A stretch of 9,016 nt of DNA from Desulfobacterales bacterium (GCA_016735415.1 JAERRP010000045.1:1-9016), one strand, 5' to 3'. Shown: positions 1 through 5,880, numbered from the stretch's first letter. Program-made: numbers and translations. Notes: generated by a model from the letters alone, not told the origin.

Positions 1-1
1 G

Positions 2-715
2 CATATTTTACTGTTTCCTTTCACCGGGGCCGTTCGACGAAAAATCGGTCGCTTCGAGCAGGCCGACGGCGGAACGGTGTTTCTCGACGAAATCGGGGAA
101 ATCTCCCTATCGGCCCAGATAAAACTCCTGCGGGTCCTTCAGACCCATCAATTTGAGCGACTCGGGGGCGAGGCCACCCTTTCCGTGGATGTACGGGTGA
201 TCTCCGCGACCAACCGCGACCTGCTTCAGGAGGTCAAAAACGGCAATTTCAGGGAAGATTTATACTACCGTCTCAAGGTCATCCCGATCACATTGCCCCC
301 GCTGCGGGAACGGCGCAACGATATCCCGCTTTTGGCCCGCTATTTCCTCAAGCGGTTCGCCGCGGATCAGGGCAAGCCGATCGAAGATTTTTCCACCGAG
401 GCCATGCGCATGCTGCTGGATTATCACTGGCCCGGAAACATTCGCGAATTGGAAAACACGATCGAGCATGCCGTTGTATTGGCCAAGGGGGGCGCCATTG
501 AAATACCCGACTTCCCGGCCTCGCTACGGGAATTGGAAGGCCGCGCAACCGCTTCGGCCCAATCCATGTCGGAAAACGAAGCCCGCCTGTTGCAGGATGT
601 TCTGGAGGAATGCCAATGGAATAAAAAAAAGGCGGCCCGGTTGCTGGGCATCAGCCGGAACACCCTTTACCGCAAATTAAAAAAATACCGAATCCAGCCT
701 CCCACCTTGCATTGA
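2..715 (+). CDS. sigma-54-dependent response regulator (NtrC family), C-terminal part
   Basis: This is the end of a bacterial enhancer-binding protein that hydrolyses ATP to open sigma-54 RNA polymerase promoters. The frame is open from base 2, so the receiver domain and Walker A lie outside the window; the GTG at 77 is internal. In order one sees an FTGA loop remnant (bases 20-31), Walker B FLDEIGE, sensor I (VRVISATNRDL), the arginine-finger region FREDLYYRL, LPPLRERRNDIPLL, sensor II WPGNIRELEN, and a Fis-type helix-turn-helix (AARLLGISRNTLYRKLKKY). The layout matches AtoC/ZraR-like regulators. The canonical GAFTGA loop reads FPFTGA here. It lies about 400 bp upstream of a cytochrome operon that has a sigma-54 promoter, so it probably controls that operon; this is an inference from position. 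Confidence 0.93.
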   Translation, partial: HILLFPFTGAVRRKIGRFEQADGGTVFLDEIGEISLSAQIKLLRVLQTHQFERLGGEATLSVDVRVISATNRDLLQEVKNGNFREDLYYRLKVIPITLPPLRERRNDIPLLARYFLKRFAADQGKPIEDFSTEAMRMLLDYHWPGNIRELENTIEHAVVLAKGGAIEIPDFPASLRELEGRATASAQSMSENEARLLQDVLEECQWNKKKAARLLGISRNTLYRKLKKYRIQPPTLH

Positions 716-768
716 AATGGTTGCCTCACCAGCACTTTGCCAAACGGGCCGTACCACTTGCCCAAAGC

Positions 769-787
769 GTGTCCCATTCTGGCACAC
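769..787 (+). promoter_or_regulatory. candidate upstream activator site 1 (palindrome)
   Basis: GTGTCCCATTCTGGCACAC is an imperfect inverted repeat. The arms GTGTcCCA and TGGcACAC match at 7 of 8 positions around a TTC centre. A similar element recurs 67 bp downstream. Paired palindromes upstream of a -24/-12 promoter are the usual binding arrangement for a Fis-HTH sigma-54 activator, and one is encoded next door. Binding is inferred. Confidence 0.5.
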
Positions 788-835
788 TCTTAATTAATTG
801 TATTTATAGAATATTATACAATACATCGTAATTGT

Positions 836-854
836 TTGTGACAAAACGGCACAA
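836..854 (+). promoter_or_regulatory. candidate upstream activator site 2 (palindrome)
   Basis: TTGTGACAAAACGGCACAA has the arms TTGTG and CACAA plus an inner C/G pair. Aligned with the site at 769-787, both fit TGTnnCAnnnnGGCACA. The two centres are 67 bp apart. It is about 190 bp upstream of the expected start of the sigma-54 promoter, within the normal enhancer range. Confidence 0.45.
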
Positions 855-952
855 AGATTGAGCCGCCACTGACACTGTCGGCGCTTCAATTGAAAGCTTC
901 CGGTCTTATAACATCGATATTGAAAATACTAAGATTATAATTTTCTTGTATA

Positions 953-967
953 TTATCTGATAGATAA
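953..967. repeat. palindrome TTATCTGATAGATAA
   Basis: This is a perfect 6-bp inverted repeat (TTATCT/AGATAA) around GAT, about 50 bp upstream of the -24 element. It could be an operator or simply a product of AT-rich composition. No regulator is assigned. Confidence 0.3.
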
Positions 968-1016
968 CACCATAAGGCCTTCTACGTTGCCCGGAGTCTG
1001 ATTTTTTCCGTACACG

Positions 1017-1033
1017 TTGGCATCCACCTTGCT
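1017..1033 (+). promoter_or_regulatory. sigma-54 (-24/-12) promoter
   Basis: TTGGCATCCACCTTGCT matches the sigma-54 consensus TGGCAC-N5-TTGCW with one change (TGGCAT). The invariant GG (1019-1020) and GC (1031-1032) are separated by exactly 10 bp. Transcription would begin near 1044, about 70 nt before the receiver gene at 1114. It is the only such match in this intergenic region and lies downstream of a sigma-54 activator gene. Confidence 0.75.
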
Positions 1034-1113
1034 GCTTTAGTCCCCGACAACAAACGCCTCTGGTTGAAAACGAATCAGGCAGGCTCACGAAACCTGAAGT
1101 CGGGACTTTAGGA

Positions 1114-1503
1114 ATGCACCCTACCATTCTGGTTATCGATCCGGATGAAAAACACCACCAACGATTCCAGCAGTTGCTGACCGAATTGGAAATAAAAGTC
1201 GTTTTTTACGATTCGGCTGAACACCTGCCGCCGGATTTGGATATACGGTCTTACCCGCTTGTCATCATGGACCTGGATGGAATCCTGCCGACGAAAAGGT
1301 GCCTCGAGGCATGGCGCCGCGAAAATCCGGTCCTTAAGTGTATCGGGCTCTCCCAGCGGACATATCATCCACACCTGGGCGACCTTATCGACCGTTATCT
1401 GTTTGCCTGTATCAAAAAACCGGTCGATCCCGATGAACTGGCGTATCTGCTCAAAAGCGCTTCCTTTTCGGACGGACAGCTTGAGCATGGCTCAGCCATT
1501 TAA
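1114..1503 (+). CDS. single-domain response-regulator receiver protein
   Basis: The product is 129 aa and spans one CheY-like receiver with no output domain. The N-terminal strand and acidic pocket read ILVIDPDE (D9, D11). The phospho-acceptor is D53 in VIMDLDG, the Thr/Ser switch position is S80 in IGLSQ, and the invariant Lys is K102 in IKKPVDPDEL. It is the first gene behind the sigma-54 promoter and precedes the cytochrome genes by 61 bp, so it is probably co-transcribed. It could relay phosphate from a histidine kinase outside the window or act as a stand-alone adaptor. The Shine-Dalgarno sequence is weak: AGGA directly abuts the ATG, so the start is less certain than the frame. Confidence 0.85.
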   Translation: MHPTILVIDPDEKHHQRFQQLLTELEIKVVFYDSAEHLPPDLDIRSYPLVIMDLDGILPTKRCLEAWRRENPVLKCIGLSQRTYHPHLGDLIDRYLFACIKKPVDPDELAYLLKSASFSDGQLEHGSAI

Positions 1504-1552
1504 CTAAACGCCAATATTTACCCTTTACGGTTTCAAATATTACCCATCAGCC

Positions 1553-1560
1553 AAGGAGGT
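1553..1560 (+). promoter_or_regulatory. strong ribosome binding site of the octahaem cytochrome gene
   Basis: AAGGAGGT lies 4 nt before the ATG at 1565 and is nearly a full anti-Shine-Dalgarno match. It fixes the start and suggests the octahaem cytochrome is translated more strongly than the receiver gene in front of it. Confidence 0.8.
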
Positions 1561-1564
1561 CGAA

Positions 1565-2839
1565 ATGAGAGGCAAAGTCCTGGCATTCCTGCTCAGCCTG
1601 GTCTTGCTGGTATCGATGCTGTCTGCCTGCAGCACCGAGCCGCCAATTGATGTGAACGCGATCACATCGCAACCCAAAATGTTCGTAGGGTCCGACACCT
1701 GTAAGATGTGCCACCTCGAGCACTACGATTCCTGGAAGATGACCCAGCACAGCCGCATGCTCCAGGATGCCAAACGAAACCAGGACGCTATCATTATCCC
1801 GATCGACGAGAAACGCATCCGTGAAGATCTTGGCAAACTGGAGAAAAAGCTTAAAGTTCCGTCTGATCAAATTTATGTCCCCAAACTCGAAGACATTCTC
1901 TATACCATCGGCAGCCAGTGGAAGCAGCGGTACCTGGTCAAAAAAGACGACATCTTTTACATTTCACCCATCCAATACAATGTGGAAACTGATCGATGGG
2001 TCAATTATCACGAAAAAGACTGGGACAAACGTCCCTGGCTGTTGAAATGCGGAGGGTGCCACGCCACGGGTGTCGATCTTGAAAAGAACACCTTCAAAGA
2101 GCCGGGCGTAAGCTGCGAAGCCTGCCACGGCAAGGGCTCATGGCATGCCGCCCTGCCCAAAACCGCCGTATTTGAAAAACGCCAGACCATCGTCAACCCG
2201 GCCAAACTCACCCAGGGTGTTGCGGCTCAAATCTGTGGATCCTGCCACAACCGGGGCAAGGCCACCATGAAAAAAGGCGGCGGATGGCCGGTGGGCTACG
2301 AGCCGGGCAAATCCCTAACGGCGTACTACCAATCCACTTCCTTTAAAGCCGGTGACGTCAAGCACGTCTATGCCAATGAGTTTTCCAAAGGACACCACCA
2401 GCAGTATATAGACTGGCAACAGTCGAAGCATAAAACGGAGGGTGTAACCTGCACCTCCTGCCATTATGTGCACCGCATCGGTGTGCCGCCGACCCGCTCT
2501 CAAACCGAGTTCGCGGGTTCCAAGCAGTGTTTCGAATGCCATGTGCAAGTAAATGCCAACATGGCGCATTCGATCCATTCGTTTGCCAACTGTATCGGCT
2601 GTCATATGCCGCGTATTGCCAAAAGCGCCGAATCGCAAGACATTCATAGTCATGTTTTTGTGACCCTGTTGCCTAAGGACACTTTGAACAACGAAAAGAT
2701 CCCCAACTCCTGTCAGGTTTGCCACAAACACAAGAATCAGGATCTTAACGAACTTCAGGCCGCCTGGGAGCTACTCGCACAGTTGCCGAAACCCATTGGC
2801 CAGCCGATTGAGCCGGTCCACTACCAGTACACCCGGTAA
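1565..2839 (+). CDS. octahaem c-type cytochrome lipoprotein
   Basis: The product is a 424-aa exported multihaem electron carrier. The N-terminus has a basic MRGK, a hydrophobic segment and the lipobox LSAC, giving lipidation at C22. The next residue is S23, not the Asp that retains lipoproteins in the inner membrane of E. coli. Eight CXXCH haem-attachment motifs start at C46, C162, C184, C224, C296, C322, C343 and C383. The first is in GSDTCKMCHLEHYDSW followed by QHS, a layout shared with cytochrome c554-like families. Between hemes 1 and 2 is a long haem-free stretch (about 51-161). No CXXCK is present, so it is not an NrfA nitrite reductase. It is followed after 26 bp by the trihaem cytochrome gene. 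The likely role is terminal or relay acceptor of the complex; the substrate is unknown. Confidence 0.92.
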   Translation: MRGKVLAFLLSLVLLVSMLSACSTEPPIDVNAITSQPKMFVGSDTCKMCHLEHYDSWKMTQHSRMLQDAKRNQDAIIIPIDEKRIREDLGKLEKKLKVPSDQIYVPKLEDILYTIGSQWKQRYLVKKDDIFYISPIQYNVETDRWVNYHEKDWDKRPWLLKCGGCHATGVDLEKNTFKEPGVSCEACHGKGSWHAALPKTAVFEKRQTIVNPAKLTQGVAAQICGSCHNRGKATMKKGGGWPVGYEPGKSLTAYYQSTSFKAGDVKHVYANEFSKGHHQQYIDWQQSKHKTEGVTCTSCHYVHRIGVPPTRSQTEFAGSKQCFECHVQVNANMAHSIHSFANCIGCHMPRIAKSAESQDIHSHVFVTLLPKDTLNNEKIPNSCQVCHKHKNQDLNELQAAWELLAQLPKPIGQPIEPVHYQYTR

Positions 2840-2865
2840 TCCGGCCAACGTTAAGGAGCCCGCAA

Positions 2866-3567
2866 ATGACGGCATCGATAGCAAACCGCAAAATGCATTG
2901 GATCTCGGGTGTCCTTGTTATGGCAGGGCTTATGGCCCTGCCCGGCAATCTCGCTGCACAGGAAGAAGTCGCGTCGGCCCTGCGACGCTACAAAGCGTAC
3001 GAGGCCAGTTCGGGCTATTACGAGGAATATGAGGTGCGGCCGCGGCACCAACGGCCGCTGGTTGGAATCCCCGGCGTCAGTGCGGGTCTTATGCCGTACA
3101 GCCCCAGTGGTGCCAGCGTGCGCAATCGGAGCCGGCTGGCGGATTCCCATCAAGGAATCAGGTTTTATGCCGGCCGGCGGTGCGAGGACTGCCACGTTGG
3201 AGAGACCCGCGATTTCCATACTGTTCGGGCAGGTCTGACCTGCCGTCAATGTCACGGCGGCGAGCCGATTGCCAGTATCAGCCACTACTATTCCCCTATG
3301 AACCCGATACGCCGACATGCTTACGTGTGTGCAAAATGTCACGAGGGCGCGAGCGCCTCCTATGCAAGTTACGTGATCCACGCCCCCAATCCGGCATCCC
3401 GGCTGGCGCAACAGGACTTTCCGGCCCTGTTTTACGCCTTCTGGATCATGGCGGGGATCGCCGTTTTGACGTTTGTCGTGTTTCTGCCCCACACGGCGCT
3501 CTGGGGCCTCCGTGAATTTTTCGTGCGAAAGGAGAACAGCCAAGGTGAACCGAAAGGCGAAGAATAG
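2866..3567 (+). CDS. trihaem cytochrome c with signal peptide and C-terminal membrane anchor
   Basis: The product is 233 aa, read from the ATG at 2866 behind AAGGAG (2853-2858). It has an N-terminal export signal (about residues 11-31, ending NLAA-QEE). A haem-free segment of about 70 residues rich in Arg and Tyr follows. Three CXXCH motifs start at C106, C126 and C155. A single transmembrane helix (about 186-208, FPALFYAFWIMAGIAVLTFVVFLP) ends in a basic cytoplasmic tail. The haem domain therefore sits outside and is tethered to the membrane. Other His residues (H140, H151, H172) are possible distal ligands. The gene overlaps the cytochrome b start by 23 nt. It probably passes electrons from cytochrome b to the octahaem lipoprotein. 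Confidence 0.88.
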   Translation: MTASIANRKMHWISGVLVMAGLMALPGNLAAQEEVASALRRYKAYEASSGYYEEYEVRPRHQRPLVGIPGVSAGLMPYSPSGASVRNRSRLADSHQGIRFYAGRRCEDCHVGETRDFHTVRAGLTCRQCHGGEPIASISHYYSPMNPIRRHAYVCAKCHEGASASYASYVIHAPNPASRLAQQDFPALFYAFWIMAGIAVLTFVVFLPHTALWGLREFFVRKENSQGEPKGEE

Positions 3568-4378
3568 AATCAGGCGGTTCAGCTCCTTGCAGCGGTTGTT
3601 CCATGCCCTGCTGATCATCACGTTCCTCACCCAGGCGGCAACCGGGCTGTCCCGCATGTACATCGAAACGGTATGGGGTCGACAGACCGCCGGCTTGTTC
3701 GGCGGGGATGAACAGGCCCTGATCGTACATAAATACGTCGGCCTTTTCATGATCGCGCTCTTTCTGCTCCATGTGCTCTACCTCCTGATCACGATCGACT
3801 GGCGGCGATTTCCGGAAAGCGTAACAGGCCCCGATTCGATGCTGCCGCGCGGCCAGGATATCAAGGACTTTTTCAATCACATCCGTTGGTTTCTGGGCCG
3901 GACCAAGGCGCCGGCATTCGATCGCTGGGCCTACTGGGAAAAATTTGATTACTGGGCGGTGTTCTGGGGCATGGTGATTCTGGGCGGGACCGGACTGGTC
4001 CTGGCCTATTCGATGGTGTCCGTTCGATACATGCCGGGCTGGGGTTTGAATGTCACCATCTGGATTCATCGCATCGAAGCCCTGCTGGCCATCGGACATG
4101 TATTTATCATTCACTTCTTCATCGGTCATCTGCGCAGGATGAACTTCCCCATGGATCGAGCCATGTTCGAGGGCAGCGCCGATCTGGCGCACAGTCGGCA
4201 AGAGCGCTCCTCCTGGATAAGGCGTCTTGAAAAGGAAGGCTCACTGGATGGTATGATAGTGACCGAAGCAACTATCGGCCGGCAGGTAATTTTCTATCTG
4301 TTCGGATTTCTGGCCATGGCGACAGGAATCTATCTGGTGGTGAGCGCGCTGGCCAATGTGCGTCTGATCACCTTGTAA
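3545..4378 (+). CDS. membrane cytochrome b subunit (FdhI/NarI-like, quinol-interacting)
   Basis: The likely start is the GTG at 3545, 10 nt behind AAAGGAG and inside the end of the trihaem gene. A longer frame reaches back to 3473 but adds only sequence coded over that gene. The 277-aa product has five predicted membrane helices (about 18-36, 60-83, 134-156, 172-197 and 247-270). Histidines sit where b-haem ligands are expected: H20, H62, H76, H175, H185, H190 and H195. The motif EKFDYWAVFWGMVILGGTGL is typical of formate dehydrogenase gamma and thiosulfate-reductase-type cytochrome b proteins. It probably oxidises menaquinol and feeds the adjacent c-type cytochromes. No molybdoenzyme subunit accompanies it here. 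Confidence 0.88.
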   Translation: MNRKAKNRIRRFSSLQRLFHALLIITFLTQAATGLSRMYIETVWGRQTAGLFGGDEQALIVHKYVGLFMIALFLLHVLYLLITIDWRRFPESVTGPDSMLPRGQDIKDFFNHIRWFLGRTKAPAFDRWAYWEKFDYWAVFWGMVILGGTGLVLAYSMVSVRYMPGWGLNVTIWIHRIEALLAIGHVFIIHFFIGHLRRMNFPMDRAMFEGSADLAHSRQERSSWIRRLEKEGSLDGMIVTEATIGRQVIFYLFGFLAMATGIYLVVSALANVRLITL

Positions 4379-4396
4379 ACCATCTTACTGTGCCGG

Positions 4397-4430
4397 TGCG
4401 GCCTGATTCCTGTTAGCGGATCAGGCCGCA
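4397..4430. terminator. perfect 11-bp inverted repeat closing the cytochrome operon
   Basis: TGCGGCCTGAT (4397-4407) and ATCAGGCCGCA (4420-4430) are exact reverse complements around a 12-nt loop, starting 19 nt after the cytochrome b stop. There is no T-tract on either strand, so it is an atypical terminator or a 3'-end-stabilising hairpin. It also includes the stop codon of the minus-strand oxidase relic and may originally have ended both transcripts. Confidence 0.55.
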
Positions 4431-4558
4431 TGCATGTAGGAATTGCGCACCATGCCCATGTCCTCGTGCTCCAGATTGTGGCCGTGGTAAAAATAAAGAC
4501 CCGGTTAGTCGACAAAGAGCATCTGCAGGAAAACATTTGGAACAACGAATCCGGTGGT
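4421..4558 (-). pseudogene. multicopper oxidase, decayed C-terminal fragment
   Basis: Read on the minus strand, bases 4504-4421 encode PGLYFYHGHNLEHEDMGM followed by a short tail and TGA. This is the C-terminal type-1 copper signature of multicopper oxidases (canonically HCHxLEHExxGMM). The Cys that normally binds type-1 copper is Gly. The codon just before, at 4505-4507, is TAA where the family has an aromatic residue (D-Y/F-P-G). In frame beyond it lies TTGFVVPNVFLQMLFVD, which aligns with the preceding family region (DTVLVxPGE...FD). The rest of the gene is not recognisable. An in-frame stop, a lost copper ligand and a missing body make this a relic. Confidence 0.72.
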
Positions 4559-4757
4559 TTTTCGGTGGCGGAGAACCACCGTAGTTGTCCATCTCATTTT
4601 AGAACGACGACCCGCCTTGGGGCTGGCCGTTTTTTTTTAGAAGCGGCATCGCCCATTTGAAAATCATCAAAATTGATGGCCCTTCCGATTAGAACCTATG
4701 GCTGGTTTGAATACTGAGTTTTTGTTTAGCCGCAGAGTACCCTTATGAGAAAAACCG
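4508..4757. other. decayed non-coding stretch
   Basis: Beyond the oxidase relic there is no gene supported here. A few short minus-strand frames (for example 4598-4660) look like scrambled remains of the same oxidase but cannot be aligned with confidence. A small inverted repeat GGTGGTT/AACCACC (4553-4559 with 4574-4580) and a T9 run at 4630-4638 are present, without the arrangement of a terminator. Confidence 0.4.
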
Positions 4758-4987
4758 ATGGAAGAGATCCGCATCCGCGCGGTTAAGCGTGTACATGCCG
4801 GAGAAAGCCCGGAAGTTGTCATTTGTATCGTGCCTTCCAGCGAGATCCTGAACTGGTCAAACAATGGAAAGAGAAAGTTTTTCCACAGATCCAAAAGCAG
4901 GCCAAGAAAGAAAAGGCGATGATATACTTTCAGGATGAATCCGGAATCAGGTCGGATTTTCATGCCCTGCGATGGGCAACCCGATAA
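4758..4987 (+). pseudogene. IS630-family transposase relic with internal deletion
   Basis: The ATG at 4758 opens MEEIRIRAVKRVHAGESP, the typical N-terminus of IS630-family transposases. At about 4820-4824 the frame jumps to LYRAFQRDPELVKQW and then FQDESGIRSDFH, the catalytic DDE-domain segment that is normally well over 100 residues further on. The helix-turn-helix end and the first half of the catalytic core are therefore deleted, with a frame change. The second frame stops at 4985-4987. A shifted reading (WAT, then ITGIFVQATD) may continue the homology to about 5030. Terminal repeats were not recognised. The relic lies between two operons with the oxidase remnant, marking an old insertion site. 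Confidence 0.75.
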
Positions 4988-5056
4988 CAGGGATTTTCGT
5001 TCAGGCAACAGATAGAAAGCCGGGATATGCTCGGTTTGGGAATCCCCCAAAAAAAC

Positions 5057-5086
5057 TTGACAAGTGGTGGTCGGATCGATTATTAG
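5057..5086 (+). promoter_or_regulatory. sigma-70-type promoter of the DtxR-family gene
   Basis: A perfect -35 TTGACA (5057-5062) is followed after 18 bp by TATTAG (5081-5086), a 4-of-6 match to the -10. Transcription would begin around 5093, just before the palindrome at 5100-5117 and about 40 nt before the start codon at 5132. Confidence 0.5.
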
Positions 5087-5099
5087 CCATATCAATACA

Positions 5100-5117
5100 T
5101 GTTAAATAAATCTAACA
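5100..5117. promoter_or_regulatory. candidate autoregulatory operator
   Basis: TGTTAAATAAATCTAACA is an 18-bp palindrome in which 7 of 9 base pairs match (TGTTA/TAACA arms plus inner AT/AT). It lies between the predicted start of transcription and the start codon of a DtxR-family repressor. That is where such regulators commonly bind their own promoters, so autoregulation is inferred. Confidence 0.45.
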
Positions 5118-5131
5118 ATTAGGATCGTGTA

Positions 5132-5698
5132 ATGGTTTCCCACAACAGAGAGAGCATAGCTGAAAAGCCCCTGACTTCCGTCATGGAGGACTATCTGGAG
5201 GCTATTTTTAACCTGGATACGGAAAAAAGGGTTGTTCGCGTAAAGGATATCGCCAAACGGATGGATGTCAAAATGCCCTCCGTATCCAGTATGCTCAAAA
5301 CATTGAATAAAAAAGGGTTGGTAAACTACGAGAAATACGAATATGTGGAGCTGACAAAAGACGGGGCAGCTGTCGGGAAGGAAATGAGGCGCAGGCATAA
5401 GATTTTACTCAAGTTTTTGACCGAGATCCTAAAAATAGATTTTAAAATTGCCGATCAAGAGGCCTGCAAAATGGAACACACTCTGAGTTCCGCTACCCTG
5501 GACAGTTTTACCGACTTTATGGAGTTTATCCAAACATGTCCACGGGCCGGGATGAGTTGGCTTCACTACTTTGAAGAATATCGGTTTCATGGCCGAAGGC
5601 CTGAAAAATGTCAGGCGCGCAGTGAGGAGTTTTCTTGTGAATTCAAGAACCAGGTTGATTCCATCGAAAACACTTCCCCCCCTGATGTCGCTGAATGA
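5132..5698 (+). CDS. DtxR/MntR-family metal-dependent transcriptional regulator
   Basis: The product is 188 aa: an N-terminal winged helix (about 15-78; MEDYLEAIF, VRVKDIAKRM, SVSSMLKTLNKKGLVNYE, YVELTKDG) and the metal-binding dimerisation domain. Candidate ligands are D20, E23, H89, C112, E115 and H116. D20/E23 resemble the MntR pair, whereas C-x-x-E-H (112-116) is the DtxR/IdeR form; MntR has Glu at that Cys. There is no SH3-like third domain. A tail of about 50 residues carries three further Cys (136, 160, 169). It is longer than MntR (about 142 aa) and shorter than DtxR (about 226 aa). It heads the right-hand gene block and probably represses itself and neighbours in response to Fe or Mn. 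Confidence 0.88.
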   Translation: MVSHNRESIAEKPLTSVMEDYLEAIFNLDTEKRVVRVKDIAKRMDVKMPSVSSMLKTLNKKGLVNYEKYEYVELTKDGAAVGKEMRRRHKILLKFLTEILKIDFKIADQEACKMEHTLSSATLDSFTDFMEFIQTCPRAGMSWLHYFEEYRFHGRRPEKCQARSEEFSCEFKNQVDSIENTSPPDVAE

Positions 5699-5805
5699 TG
5701 TGGCAACCGGCAGACGATTTACGAGCTGAGTCTGGATTTCAGGAGGATGCCATAGTATTCTTTAGCATGGAACTTCATAAGGCCCTGTTAACAAAGATCA
5801 TGTAA
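5698..5805 (+). CDS. possible 35-aa small ORF coupled to the DtxR-family gene
   Basis: The ATG at 5698 overlaps the stop of the upstream gene in the form TGATG, the usual arrangement for translational coupling. It runs 35 codons to TAA at 5803-5805 (MWQPADDLRAE at the N-terminus, MELHKALLTKIM at the C-terminus). It has no Cys, signal or known motif and no strong Shine-Dalgarno sequence of its own. It may be real or a chance open frame; conservation is unknown. Confidence 0.25.
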   Translation: MWQPADDLRAESGFQEDAIVFFSMELHKALLTKIM

Positions 5806-5825
5806 ATACAAGTTCAGGATTTTAC

Positions 5826-5864
5826 CCGTCTTTGGGCGATGGCTTGCAAGACGGTATTTTTTTT
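5826..5864 (+). terminator. intrinsic terminator after the DtxR-family gene
   Basis: CCGTCTT (5826-5832) and AAGACGG (5848-5854) form a perfect 7-bp stem with a 15-nt loop, followed by TA and eight T (5857-5864). It would end the DtxR-family transcript and make the next gene a separate or attenuated unit. Confidence 0.7.
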
Positions 5865-5880
5865 AACTTTAAGTTAAAGT
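5863..5880. promoter_or_regulatory. overlapping palindromes, candidate operator
   Basis: Two perfect 7+1+7 palindromes overlap here: TTAACTTTAAGTTAA (5863-5877) and ACTTTAAGTTAAAGT (5866-5880). They sit directly behind the terminator and about 30 bp before the start codon at 5911, in the expected promoter zone of that gene. The encoded DtxR-family protein is a plausible ligand, but the sequence differs from the palindrome at 5100-5117. Confidence 0.4.

Larger units (their letters stand above)
716..1113. promoter_or_regulatory. 398-bp AT-rich regulatory region with no gene
   Basis: There is no credible gene here. The region is markedly AT-rich between about 790 and 960, unlike the flanking genes, which suits a bendable enhancer region between a sigma-54 activator and its promoter. 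It contains two similar imperfect palindromes (769-787 and 836-854), a palindrome at 953-967 and a -24/-12 promoter at 1017-1033, each listed separately. No terminator with a T-tract was seen after the activator gene. Confidence 0.7.

Noticed and set aside
780..795. TGGCAC as a second sigma-54 promoter
   Set aside because: No GC at the required 10-bp spacing; the following bases are ACTCTTAATT. The hexamer belongs to the palindrome at 769-787 instead.
3473..3544. Extended N-terminus of cytochrome b
   Set aside because: It would overlap the trihaem gene by 95 nt and add a sequence without features; the GTG at 3545 has a Shine-Dalgarno sequence and matches the normal family N-terminus.
2851..3750. 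299-codon open frame on the minus strand
   Set aside because: It lies opposite the trihaem cytochrome and cytochrome b genes, has no recognisable domain, and exists because of the codon pattern of the real genes.
4553..4580. GGTGGTT/AACCACC hairpin as a terminator
   Set aside because: Large loop, no adjacent T-tract and inside decayed coding sequence.
4330..4660. Open frames on both strands over the region after cytochrome b
   Set aside because: These are out-of-frame readings of the oxidase relic; the in-frame minus-strand reading gives the copper-site motif.
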